From NCBI GenBank assembly GCA_963839535.1, contig CAWIVF010000001.1, positions 124,001-188,000 on the forward strand: a stretch of DNA of 64,000 bases. Reading direction: 5' to 3'. Below are positions 18,654-29,220 of this stretch, in pieces. Every line of letters begins with the position of its first letter. The first letter of the stretch is position 1. Below the pieces are notes generated by a model, which was given only the letters and a program-made list of their open reading frames with translations, searched no databases and had not been told where the DNA came from. This stretch comes from RHKX01 sp963839535 (GTDB taxonomy: Bacteria > Actinomycetota > Thermoleophilia > Solirubrobacterales > 70-9). The position numbers and the translations under genes are program-made.

Positions 18654-19145
18654 CTAGTCGAGCAGGCGCTGGTCGGTGTCGACCGTGGTCATGTTGTCGG
18701 GCGGGGCGTGGCCCGTCACCGTCAGGGTCACGTTGAGCTTCTTCTGCTCGAGGATCTTGTCCCGGACCTCCTTGCGCACCTTGAGGCGCAGGCGATGCGT
18801 GCCGGCGGAGAGCGCGAACTCCTTGCGGGCGATCACGTAGGTCTCGCCGTCGATCTTCGCCTCGGCGACCGCCTTGAACTGGGCGAGCTCATCCGTGTGG
18901 ATCCGGACCCTCAGGCGCCACCGGTTGGTCAGGCGCTCGAGCTTGCCGGTCCGGATCCGGACCTGCAGCCCGTCGACGCCGTAGAAGTCCTCGCGGTCGG
19001 CGGCCTCGGCCTTGTCCTGGCTGAGCAGCTGCGCGTAGGAGAAGGCGGCACCGGCCGACACCCCCATCGCCACCAGGCGGCGGGCGAAGGTGCGGCGGCT
19101 GATGGACCCCGCCAGGTAGCTGGAAACAAGTTCTTCTCTCGACAT
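18654..19145 (-). CDS. Tat-exported protein of unknown function
   Basis: 163 residues. N-terminus ISRRTFARRLVAMGVSAGAA is a twin-arginine signal with a short hydrophobic stretch and likely cleavage after AEAA near residue 49. The mature part is a small beta-sandwich-like domain with many Lys/Arg and Glu and no Cys (YVIARKEFALSAGTHRLRLK). Similar leader peptides are common in Solirubrobacterales-type genomes (from memory). It sits nine bases upstream of the LCP gene on the same strand and so likely shares its transcript. Confidence 0.65.
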   Translation of the reverse strand: MSREELVSSYLAGSISRRTFARRLVAMGVSAGAAFSYAQLLSQDKAEAADREDFYGVDGLQVRIRTGKLERLTNRWRLRVRIHTDELAQFKAVAEAKIDGETYVIARKEFALSAGTHRLRLKVRKEVRDKILEQKKLNVTLTVTGHAPPDNMTTVDTDQRLLD

Positions 19146-19313
19146 CGGCCGGGGAGTATTGCAGTCGCGGCCTCCGCACTCGCCACTTCGCCGAACCGTC
19201 GCACCAACTTCTTTTCAGGTATCTCCAAAAACGAATTGAGGTGCTAAATTCGGCGCCGAGCAATTCATCTTGGTCGGCCGGGTGGGCCAGTCGATCGCAG
19301 GGAGCTAAGGAGA
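19146..19313. promoter_or_regulatory. Divergent, relatively AT-rich intergenic promoter region
   Basis: Separates the leftward Tat protein from the rightward giant secreted protein. It is much lower in GC than its surroundings (aacttcttttcaggtatctc, aaacgaattgaggtgctaaa). The GCTAAATT at about 19242-19249 and GGAGCTAAGGAGAG before the rightward start look like a -10-like element and a ribosome site. No clear regulator palindrome seen. Confidence 0.4.
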
Positions 19314-22300
19314 GTGACCGTGATCACCACCAGCCGCAGGTCGTCGTTCGTTCGTGTCTTGATCGTCTCGGGCATCGCCCTGGGAGTACTGGCGCCGTCC
19401 GCGTCGGCCGTCGATCCGCCGCCGCTCGGCGACCCGTTCGACCACTTCGCGGGGCGCAAGTCGATCGGCCAGGAGGGCGTGATCACCCTCGGCGACGGGA
19501 CGACGAACACCCTGCTGAACCTGCGACGCCTGACGCTGAGGCAGGAGCAACCCGCGGGCGACCCCGCGCCGCCGAAGGTGACGGTGAACCCGCCGAGCTC
19601 ACGGATGAGGACAGCGAGCACACCGAGGCCGTTGAGGACGAGCCGATCGGGTATACGGAGGGCGATCTCGACCAGATCGTGACGAGCGAGGGCGCCCTGC
19701 ACTCCGCCCTCGAGCCGGGACTCCTCGTCGCCGGTGAGGGCATCACGTCGGCGGCCGGCTGCTCGGGCGGCGGCTTCTGCCTGACCTGGCTGCGGCCGTC
19801 ATACGACGGGGATCACGTGTTCGACACCTTCGCCGACGCAAGGCAGCTGGCCGCCGGCTTCGGGAGCGGCAACGACCCCTTGGACGGAACCGACATCGCG
19901 GTCGCGACCGGGACCTTCAGCGCAGCCGAGGGACCCTCCGTCGCGGTCGCCTGGGTCGCCGGGACTGACGCCGCTCCGGCGGTCCACTTCGCCCACTTCG
20001 TCGCCCAGCGGGACGCGAACGGGAGGGTCACCGGGCTGCAGCTCGACGGGGCCGTCCAGAACCTCGGCGCCGACTACGACGACGCCGTCTTCGGGCCGAC
20101 GAGCCCCGCACTGGCCGTCGGCGACTTCGCAGGGACCGGACTGGATCAGGCGGCCGTCGTCTGGGGCGGACCGCGGACCGTGAGCACCGACGAGAGGATC
20201 TCGGCGACCCTCCTCGGAGACGGCGCGGGGGCGGGCCTGCAGTCGATCATCGCCACGCAGACCTTCGACGCCCTGGGGAACGACGCTCGGATCACCAACG
20301 CCGAGGACGGCCAGGTCGGCCCGGGCGCCGTGGCGCAGCACGACATCCGCGACAACGATCAGCCGATCGATCGCCTGATCGTCGGCCCCGGGGTCTCGCA
20401 CAACTTCCACCTGTATCGCCTGGACGTCGGCGCCACGTTCACCCCGCAGCAGCTCACCGGCCCGAAGGTCTTCCCGCCGATCGAGCAGGCCTACCTGACC
20501 GCGAACTCGAAGCTGGAGTCCCTCGGCGACCTCGACGGGGACGGCCTCGACGAGCTCCTCGCGAGCCCATTCACGCGCTTCAACGACCCCAACACCGTCC
20601 CGGCGAAAACCTCTGCGGAGTACAACCTCGAGGATTGCCACAACACCGCGCCGAGCAGTGCGGGCGAGTCGAGATCCTCGACTTCGCCTCGGCGCATCCC
20701 GCGCTCGGAACGACGTTCACCGTCGACTCGTTCGCCTCCTGGGTCGGACGGATCGAAGGCGCCGTCGTCGACGCGCGCCCGACCAAGGACCAGCGGATCG
20801 TGCCGCCGCCGGGCTCGGTCGACGTCGCCAGCCTCCCCAGGTGGCGGTCACCGGCTTCACCAGGCCCCCTGTGGAGCTCTCTGTCTGGGCACCGCCGAGC
20901 CGCTCCTGACCCTGGCGTCGATCGACGACGACGAGCTCATCGCCGAGTCGGGCACCGGCCTCCCTGGGCGATGACGTCAACCCACCGACGCGCTCGCACG
21001 GCCAGCCGCGAGTCGCACCGATGGCCCTCGACGGCAGGGTCGAGCTGGGAGACCCGGTCCAGGACGGGTACAGCTCACTGGAGCCGTCGGTGGTGCTGAA
21101 CGCTCCGCCGACCCACTTCGACATCCTCGGCGACAAGGCCTACGACCCGAACTTCTCGTTACGCCGGCAACCAGAACAGGGTCCTGCGCCTTCGAGTAGG
21201 AGTAAGAGCACGCCAGCTCGACCTCGACCGAGGTGAGCACCGAGTCGAGCGAGGACTGGGGCGTGAGCAGCACGGTCAACGTGGAGGCCGACTTCGGCGT
21301 CGCGCAGCTCAGCGCCGAGGTCCGCGCCGGCTACGGAGAGAACTTCACCAAGGTGAACGGCTCATCCGGAGCGAGACCGTGACGGTCAACGTGAAGGCGC
21401 GCAACACGGACAAGATCTATGCGATGCGGCGGGCGTACGACACGCTCGAGTACCCGCTCTACCAGCCCGGTCGAGGCCGAGCCCGACGAGTACCTCCTCG
21501 CCAGCACCCCGCACACGCTCTCGCGGCGCTGGATCGACTCCTCCTCCCCGGAGGCCCTCGAGCTCGGCGTCAACCACCAGCCGGGCAACATCCTCAGCTA
21601 TCCCGAGGACCTCTCCGAGGCCGAGAACCCGTTCATCTCCCCGACGACGGGACCGACGACGTCACGAAGACGACCTTCGGCAAGGACGAGTTCGAGCTCT
21701 CCGACAGCAGCGACTACAGCTACTCGCTGACCAAGAGCAAGGTCGACGCCGACCGCCTCGTCGGCGAAGACGTGGAACGTCGGAGCGACGATCAGCGGCG
21801 GCGGCGGCCTCGGTTCCTTCGTCAACGTCAGCGCCGAGGTCAGCGGCGACTACTCGGCGTCCGACATCTCGACGGTGTCGACGACGATCGGCGAGGACAC
21901 GCTGCTCGCCTCGACGATGGGCGGGATCGACGAGAGCTTCGGCGAGACCGCCTACACCGTGAAGCCGTTCGCCTACTGGACCGACAACGCCGCGCTCGTG
22001 CTCGACTACGCGGTCGAGCCCTCGATCGCTCCGGCCGGCGCGCCGAAGACCTGGTGGCAGCTGGACTACGGGGTCGAGCCGGACCTGACCCTGAACCTCC
22101 CGCGCCTCCTGGACTTCGAGGAGCAGGCCGGCATCTCGACCGACGCGGCGCGGTTCATCTCCCCCGGCGTCACGGTGCTGCAGGGGCCCTGCGCGAACCC
22201 GCGCCGCTCGACCCGGAGTACCCGGGCCCGGCAAGCCGCTCTGCCTCGTGGCCCAGGTCGAGAACTACAGCCTCAAGGACGGGACCACCGACACGCGCGT

Positions 22301-23726
22301 CGAGTTCTACGACGCCGACCCCGACCTCGGCGGCAAGCTGATCGGCCACGACGACGTGCCGGCGGTCGCGGCCCGCGAGCACCAGACCGCTCCGCTCGAC
22401 TGGACGCCGGGCCTCAAGTACGCCGGCACCACGCCGAGGATCTTCGCCAAGGTCGAGGCCGACGACACCGTGCGCGAGATCCACGAGGAGAACAACAAGG
22501 GCTTCCGCTCCTACGCGCCCTGCCCGAGCTGAACCCCGCGCTCCACCCGGCGAGGACGTCTTCGCCGAGGCCGGCGACGAGAGGACGCTCCTCGTCGAGT
22601 GGAACACCCCGGCCAACCTCGCCGCGCACACGTGGCTCGTCCGCGCCTACCCCGATGACGGCGGCGCGCCGACCGACGTCACCGTCGCCGGCAACCTCAC
22701 CTCGGCCTCGCTGCCGGTCCCCGAGGCCGGCCGCTACCGGGTCGTCGTCTTCGCGGTGCAGGGAGGCACCGCTCCGCGGCGTCTCATCCGGCTGAGCCGG
22801 TCGAGGTCGGGGGCGTGGTCGGCGCGACCTCGGTCGAGTTCCTCGACGCCCCCGAGGAGGGCGGCTACACCGGCTCCTCGGTCGAGATCTCCTTCGCGAC
22901 TCCGGAGGACGCGGAGACGAACTGCATCGTCGACGGGCAGTCCCGGCCGTGCCGCTCCCCGCTGCGCCTCGGCGGCCTCGCCGCCGGCAGCCACACGATT
23001 CAGATCGAGGCGATCTCGTCGCGGCGCCACCGCGACCACCGATCTGATCGCCTGGACGGTCGACGACATCGCCCCGGCCGCCCGCTGCTGCCGCTCTCGC
23101 GGTTGACGGCGACGAGTCGCAGCCCCTCACCTACCGGGGCAGCGACGAGGGCGGATCGGACCTCGCCAGCTACGAGGTGCGGATCAGGCGCGCGCCCACC
23201 ATGGCAACTTCTCGCCCGACCCCGTCGTCCTCGACCGGACCAACGAGCTGCTGCGCGAGCGCAGCCCTCGACGTCAGCCCCGGGCAAGACGGCTGCGTCG
23301 CCGTCCGCGCCCTCGACGGCACCGGCAACCTCTCGGCGTGGAACGAGGAGAGCTGCACCACCCGCGAGATCGACCAGTCGGCGTTCAAGCGGGACGGGGG
23401 CTGGCAGCAGCTCCGCGGCGAGGGCTTCTCCGACGGCCACGCGCTCAAGGCGGGACGCCCCGGCTCCTCGCTCCCCTACGAGCTCGGCCGGACGGCAAGG
23501 TGCGGGTCTTCGCCGTCCGCTGCCACGCCTGCGGGAGGCTCGCCATCGAGGTCGACGGGCGCCGCACGAAGGTGATCGACCTCGGGAAGACGAAGCCGGG
23601 CCGGGCGGAGATCGCGTCCTACGACGCGCACTGGATCCGCCGGCACGAGGGCAAGCTGCGCCTGGTCGCGCTCGGCGGCGGCCGCGTCATCGTCGACGGA
23701 GTGGGGGCCTGGCGAACCACGGGTAG
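19314..23726 (+). CDS. Very large multidomain secreted protein, FG-GAP/CARDB/FN3-type (heavily frameshifted)
   Basis: Reconstructed length about 1,450 residues. Signal peptide VLIVSGIALGVLAPSASA. Domains in order: FG-GAP-like repeats (SLGDLDGDGLDELLASPF near 20520, VAVGDFAGTGLDQAAVVWGG-like near 20110); a long beta-rich region (VSTTIGEDTLLASTMGG); CARDB (DTRVEFYDADPDLGGKLIG near 22300); FN3 (LVEWNTPANLAAHTWLVRA near 22600); an Ig-like domain with paired Cys (NCIVDGQSRPC); a second FN3-like segment; and a small Cys-bearing C-terminus. At least a dozen frame changes occur, dense at 20.6-21.8 kb. Every domain stays readable, so errors are more likely than decay. Probably a surface or matrix protein. 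Confidence 0.6.
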
Positions 23727-23731
23727 GCCTG

Positions 23732-24594
23732 ATGGCCTTGGCGCCGTGTTCCACGTCGCCCGGCCGCCTTCCTCATCGCCCTCGCCGGGGCCTGGGCGTT
23801 GCTCGCCGCCCCGGCCTCGGCGGCGAAGCCCCTCAATTACGTCGGCATGGGCGACTCCTACAGCGCCGCCTCCGGCGTGCAGCCGCCGGACCCGAGGCCT
23901 CGCCCGACTGCCTGCGCTCGTCGCGCAACTACCCGCACCTCATCGCCGCCGCGATCGGCGCCGCTCTGACCAACGTGACCTGCGGCGCCGCCGATACGGA
24001 TGACTTCTTCGAGCCCCAGTACGACGACGTGCCGCCGCAGCTCGACGCCTCTCGAAGCGGACCGGCTGGTCACGCTGACGATCGGCGGCAACGACAGCAG
24101 CGTCTTCATCAACACGATCACCAGCTGCGGGACCGCGGGGCTTTCGACCGGTGGCATGGGCAGCCCCTGCAAGGACCAGTACGGCTCCTCGTTCGCGGAC
24201 ACGATCCGGGAGAAGACCTTCCCGGCTCTCGTCAAGACCCTGAAGGCGATCCACCCTCGGGCTAAACGGGCCAAGGTCGCCATCCTCGGCTACCCCTGGA
24301 TCATGCCCGAGACGAAGGGGTGCTTCACGCAGATGCCGGTCGCGGAGGGGGACGTCCGCTACGTGCACCACATCCAGTGGGTCCTCAACCATTCAGTCCG
24401 CAAGGCCGCCAGGCGGACCGGTACCCGCTACATCAACTTCAACCGGGCCTCCGAGGGCCACGACGCCTGCAAGCCCATCGGAGTCCGCTGGATCGAGCCC
24501 GTCATCGGCACGACCAATCCGGTGGTCGTCCATCCCAACGCCCTCGGCGAGGCCGAGATGGCGGACCGGGTCACCGAAGCTGCGCCTGGGCTGA
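23732..24594 (+). CDS. Secreted SGNH/GDSL-family hydrolase (frameshifted)
   Basis: About 287 residues. A leader (ALAGAWALLAAPASAAKP) precedes the block I signature VGMGDSYSAASG with the nucleophile Ser. IGGNDSSVFINTI is block III, and the C-terminal VVHPNALGEAEMADRV holds the catalytic His. CGAADTDDF and several spaced Cys match the actinobacterial lipase/esterase branch. Breaks lie near 23760, 23895, 24050 and at the 3' end, where the literal frame runs on to 24704. The TGA at 24594, one frame over, fits the family length and avoids a deep overlap with the convergent ATPase gene. Acts outside the cell on ester substrates. Confidence 0.75.
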
Positions 24595-24595
24595 C

Positions 24596-25977
24596 CGCCC
24601 AGTCGGCGGGGACGTCGGCGCCGCCCTCCGCGGACCAGCGCGGGCCGAAGCGCCCCAGGGTCGGGCTCGGCACGAGCTTGCCGGCGACGACCGCCTCGCC
24701 CTGAGCGAAGTCGGCGGCGAGGTCCAGCATCGGGGTCGGCACGAACGAGAACGTCTCGGCGAGCAGCGCGAGGTCCGAGCGCGAGTTCATCCGCATGAGG
24801 ACGAGGTTGTCGCACTGGGAGATCACGTTCTCGTGGACCTTCTGGTCGTTGGGTCGCGACGAAGAGGACGAGCCCGAACTTGCGGCCCTCGCCGGCGATG
24901 CGCACCGCGTGCTCGGTCGCCAGCGCCGTGAGGCGATCTCCGGCGCGGCCGGGCAGACGTTGTGCGCCTCGTCGATCACGATCAGGATCGGCTCGCGGCC
25001 GTGCGGCGCCGCCACAGCGCCGCGAGCGCCGCCTCCGCCGCGATCGCCTGCTCCTCCCGGGTCTCGAGCGAGCCCAGGTCCACGACCACGCACCGCGGGC
25101 CGCCCGGCGCCATCAGATCCCCGAGCGCCTCCTCGTCGGCGCCGGACCAGATCCGCCAGGCGTCGATTCCGAGGTTGCGGGCCCGCAGGCCGAGCGAGCG
25201 GAACGGCTCGGGGCTCTCGTAGAGCCCGTCCACGATCTCCGGATCGGGCGGCCGGCCGGTCCTTCGCCTGGTCTCCAGGGCCTCGGTCAGCGCGCCGTAC
25301 TCGTCCCGGTCGGCGATCGGGTCCAGGCGGAACACGGCCGCCTGCTCGTCGCGGTCGAAGTCCCGGAAGCGAACATGCAGACGGTCCGCGCCGGTGCCCA
25401 GGGCGCTGCGCACCTCGACGTCCCGCGCCGCCTCGGCGTAGGCGTCACGCACGCCCGGCTCGGTGCCGGGTCGCGGCTCTCCCAGCCGGACGAAATCGGA
25501 GTTCGGGTCGAGCACCACGATCCGCAGCGAGGTCTGCAGAAGCAGGCGCTCGAGGATCGTCCCGAGCGCATAGGTCTTGCCCGACCCCGATTGCCCGCAG
25601 AGGAACGAGTGGCGGTCGAAGCCGCCGGCGTCGAGATCGAGCGGCACCCCGGGGAGCTGCAGCTCACCGACCCTGAGCGCCGCGCGGTCCGGCCGGTGCT
25701 CCTCGAGCCACCGGGCGACCTCGTCCGCCTCGGCCGGCCGGACGGCCGCCTCGCCGAGGCGCTCGCCCAGGCGTTCGAGGAGGCGCCCCTCGGCGAGCAC
25801 GAGGCTCCGGTCCGCCGGATCGATCCTGAGGCCGGTGACCTGACCGAGCCGGTCGCCGCCGACGACGACGTAGGTGCCGACGCGGACGTCGAGTGCGGCC
25901 ACCGGCAGGTCGAACTCGAACCGCCGGCCGTCGAGCGAGACGGCCGAGCGCGTGCCGGTCTCCGGGGTCCTGACCAC
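24596..25977 (-). CDS. HerA/FtsK-like ATPase (DUF87 family, frameshifted)
   Basis: About 460 residues. An N-terminal HAS-barrel-like region is followed by Walker A FLCGQSGSGKTYALG at about residue 125, and RIVVLDPNSDFVRLGEP. Walker B is ILIVIDEAHNVCP, then FVATQRP and ENVISQCDNLVLMRMNS, the motor core of the HerA family. GGADVPADWA is the usual C-terminal end; the literal frame runs on to 24428 through the neighbouring gene. Two frame changes lie near 24990 and 24870. GTG start. The usual nuclease partner NurA is not adjacent, so a role in DNA-end processing is not shown. Confidence 0.82.
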
Positions 25978-26081
25978 GAACCGAGGCTACGAACGACCCG
26001 TCCGGGCGGCAAGGACGCAGGCACCACCCTGCCGCGGGAGGCGACACCTGCGGGCGGGCGCCCTCGGCGCCCAGCGGGCCT

Positions 26082-26843
26082 CTACGGCCGCTCGGCGAAG
26101 AGGCTCAGCGCGTAGCGGCCCGCGGGGTGCTCCCGGGCCTTCGCGACCATCGCGGCGGTGTGCGCGGGGAGGACGTCGGGCTGGGGGAGGGGGGTGCCGT
26201 AGACGGGCGGGACCACGACCGCGGCCGACAGCGAGGCGAAGGTGAGGTCGGCTGCGGTGAAGCGGTCCCCGCACAGATGACTGCGGCCGTCCGCGAGCAG
26301 GCCGGCGACGAAGTCGAACTCCTCCCACACGGCCGCCTCGTCGGCGGTCTCGATGCCCGGCGTGATCGCGAGCTCACGCCGCGCCCAGCGGACGGCGAGC
26401 GGCCAGCCGAGCCGCAGGGCCCGGTCCTCCCAGCGGGGCACGCCCTGGTTGTTGTAGCGGAGCATCAGCTCGGGCTGGGCGAGCATGTGGACGTAGATCA
26501 GCCGCCGCGCGGTTGGCCCGAGCCCGTCGTCGAACCGGCGCGTCAGCTCCTCGACCGCGGATCGCTCCGCCGCGTCCTGCGGGACCAGGCGATCCTCCGG
26601 CGGCGTCCGCTCGTCGACCCAGGCGAGGATCTCCTCGGACTCGCCGAGCGGGCCCTCCGGCGTGACCAGGACGGGGACGGTTCCGGAGCCACCGGCGCGC
26701 CGCGAGGCGAACCGGTGGATGCCCTGGACGTGGCGCTCCTCGCGGTAGGGGATACCCGCCCGCTCGAGCGCCCAGCGGGCCTTCTCGCAGTAATGGCTGA
26801 TCGGGATCGTGAGGAGCCGCAGATCTCCGCTCGCGCGCGCCAC
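26082..26843 (-). CDS. Glutathione S-transferase-like protein
   Basis: 253 residues in the GST fold. Thioredoxin-like N-terminus IPISHYCEKARWALERAG has the SxYCxK start of the GST group, then TVPVLVTPEGPLGESEEILA provides the cis-Pro and the Glu-Ser pair that hold the thiol. The C-terminal helical domain includes HLCGDRFTAADLTFASL, the N-capping box motif. Actinobacteria generally use mycothiol, so the thiol partner may not be glutathione. No frame problem. It lies divergent from the S15 acylase with 61 bases between them. Confidence 0.85.
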   Translation of the reverse strand: MARASGDLRLLTIPISHYCEKARWALERAGIPYREERHVQGIHRFASRRAGGSGTVPVLVTPEGPLGESEEILAWVDERTPPEDRLVPQDAAERSAVEELTRRFDDGLGPTARRLIYVHMLAQPELMLRYNNQGVPRWEDRALRLGWPLAVRWARRELAITPGIETADEAAVWEEFDFVAGLLADGRSHLCGDRFTAADLTFASLSAAVVVPPVYGTPLPQPDVLPAHTAAMVAKAREHPAGRYALSLFAERP

Positions 26844-26904
26844 GGGGCGAGCATAAGAGGGAGACCTGTCATGCCGGTATCTGCCGACGGCTAGGGTCAG
26901 CGCG

Positions 26905-29140
26905 GTGAGGTCGAGGAGAGCTCTTTCGGTGCGTGGCGGCTTGCTGTCCGGATTGGCCGCCGTCGCGGCGCTGGCGCTGCCGTCCGCCGCCGCGGCCCAG
27001 GCCGAGGACGACCTCGTCGCTCGTGGCAGCGTCGAGCAGGTTCAGGTCACCGGCGCTGAGCCGGGTGCGACGGTGAAGCTCTCGCGCGGGGGCGAGCTCG
27101 TCGACAAGCAGGACGCCGGCGAGCTGGGCGGGGTCGTCTTCCGCAAGGTCGAGCCCGGCCGCGGCTACACCGTCCGAGCGGGGGGCGAGACCCGCAAGGT
27201 CGAGGTCCTGACCGACCGTTCGAAGCCGCCGACCAAGAAGCTCTACGGCCAGGATCTCCCCGCCGGCGGCTACGGGTACCTGCGCACCCGCGACGGCACG
27301 AAGCTCGCGATCAACGTCCACCTGCCCGGCCCCGCCGAGGACGGCCCCTACCCGACGCTCGTCGAGTACTCCGGGTACGGCTACGCCAGGCCGGGGGGCC
27401 CCGAGAGCGGGATCCAGCCGATCGCCGGCGTGCTCGGCTACGCGGTCGTCGACGTGAACATGCGCGGGACCGGCTGCTCCGGCGGCGCCTTCGACTACTT
27501 CGAGACCCTGCAGTCCCTCGACGGCTACGACGTCATCGAGACCGTCGCCCGCCAGCCCTGGGTCCAGGGCGACAAGGTCGGGATGCTCGGCATCTCCTAC
27601 GGCGGCATCAGCCAGCTCTTCGTCGCCGCGACCCGGCCGCCGAGCCTCGCGGCGATCACGCCCCTGTCGGTGATCGACAACACGCAGACGACGCTCTACC
27701 CGGGCGGGATCCTGAACACGGGCTTCGCGCTCGAGTGGGCGCAGGATCGGGTCGACGAGGCGCAGGCGGCCTCGCCGACGACCGGTCAGCCCTGGGCGTG
27801 GCAGCGGATCCAGGAGGGCGACGAGACCTGCGAGGCCAACCAGGACCTGCACCCCGAGGCCATCAACCTGCTGAAGAAGACGCGCCGCAACTCCTACTAC
27901 CGCCCCAGGGTCGCCGATCCGCTCAACCCGACGACCTTCGTCGACGAGATCGACGTGCCGGTGTTCCTCGCCTGCCAGTGGACCGACGAGCAGACGGGCG
28001 GCCACTGCCCGGAGCTCGTCGAGCACTTCACCGGCACGAAGCGCAAGTGGTTCACGTTCACGAACGGGACCCACATCGACTCGCTCGATCCCGAGACCTT
28101 CAACCGCTGGTACGACTTCCTCCAGATATACGTGGCGAAGGAGCGACCCGACCTCCCGCCGGGGGCGAAGGCCGCCGCTCCCGTGATCTACCAGTCCGCG
28201 ATGGGGATCAGCGGGATCACCCTCCCGGACGATCCGATCCAGGATCAGCCCGACTACGAGTCGGCTCGCGCCGCGTTCGAGGATCTGGCCCCGGTCCGGA
28301 TCCTCTACGACAACGGTGACGGCGACGACCCGGGCGAGCCCTACCCCGGCTTCGAGCGCTCCTACGGGAGCATCCCGCCGAAGGGCACGATCGCCCGCTC
28401 CTGGTACCTCGCCGACGACGGCAAGCTGGCCCGCCGGGCATCGGGCCGGGGCGCCGACGAGTTCACCTGGGACCCCGACGCCCGCCCGCCGACCGACTTC
28501 ACCGGCAACACCAGCTCCGGCGGGCTCTGGACCGCGACCCCCGACTACGACTGGACGCAGAACCCGGAGGGCAAGGCGCTCTCCTACGTCTCCTCGGCTT
28601 TCGGGGAGGACACCACCGTGCTCGGCGCCGGCCGGGTCGAGCTCTGGGTCCGGTCGAAGGCATCGAACGTCGACCTGCAGGCGACGATCACCGAGGTCAG
28701 GCCCGACGGCAAGGAGACCTTCGTGCAGGGCGGCTGGCTGCGGACCGAGCGCGCGCGAGCTCGACCGGCGCAAGAGCACCCTGCTCGAGCCGGTGCCGAG
28801 CCTGCGGAAGCGCGACGCCAAGACGCTCCCCGACGGCCGCTGGGTGAAGGTCCCGATCCCGCTCTACTACCAGGGGCACGTCTACCGCGAGGGCTCTCGC
28901 GTCCGGGTGATCATCTCGGCGCCGGGCGGGGACCAGCCGATCTGGGCCTTCGCCGAGGCGAGCCCGGACAACACGCCTTGGGTGGCGGTCGCGCACGCGC
29001 GCAAGCAGCGCTCGCGGCTCGTGCTGCCGGTCGTTCCCGGCGAGGGCGCCCCGACCGACCTGCCGCCGTGTCCCGCCCTGCGAGGCGAGCCCTGCCGCGA
29101 CTACGTGCCCTACGCCAACGAGAAGTTCAAGGACGGATGA
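26905..29140 (+). CDS. Secreted CocE/NonD (peptidase S15-type) alpha/beta-hydrolase (one frameshift)
   Basis: About 745 residues. GTG start at 26905 opens a signal peptide ending in ALPSAAAAQA. A beta-sandwich of about 80 residues comes before the hydrolase fold: GYGYLRTRDGTKLAINVHLP, LVEYSGYGYARPG, VNMRGTGCSGG, the nucleophile elbow GMLGISYGGISQ, acid in QWTDEQTGG, and NGTHID with the probable catalytic His. A C-terminal jelly-roll (X-Pro dipeptidyl-peptidase C-terminal type) follows. A shift near 28755 in a CG-repeat (RTERARA- then RELDRRKS) moves the last 125 residues to another frame. Family members cleave esters, amides or acyl-peptides. Confidence 0.85.
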
Positions 29141-29220
29141 GGTGCGCCGGCCCCTGCTGCGCAAGCCGCCGCTGGGGCCTAACCGGGACGCCCGTGTGCC
29201 GGATGCGTCACACTCCGGTA

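Noticed and set aside
24428..24704. Long tail-to-tail overlap between the SGNH hydrolase and the HerA-like gene
   Set aside because: Both family ends fall at about 24594; the overlap arises from frame errors at each 3' end.
26869..28821. 650-codon leftward open frame opposite the S15 acylase
   Set aside because: Shadow; the sense strand has a signal peptide and full hydrolase motifs.
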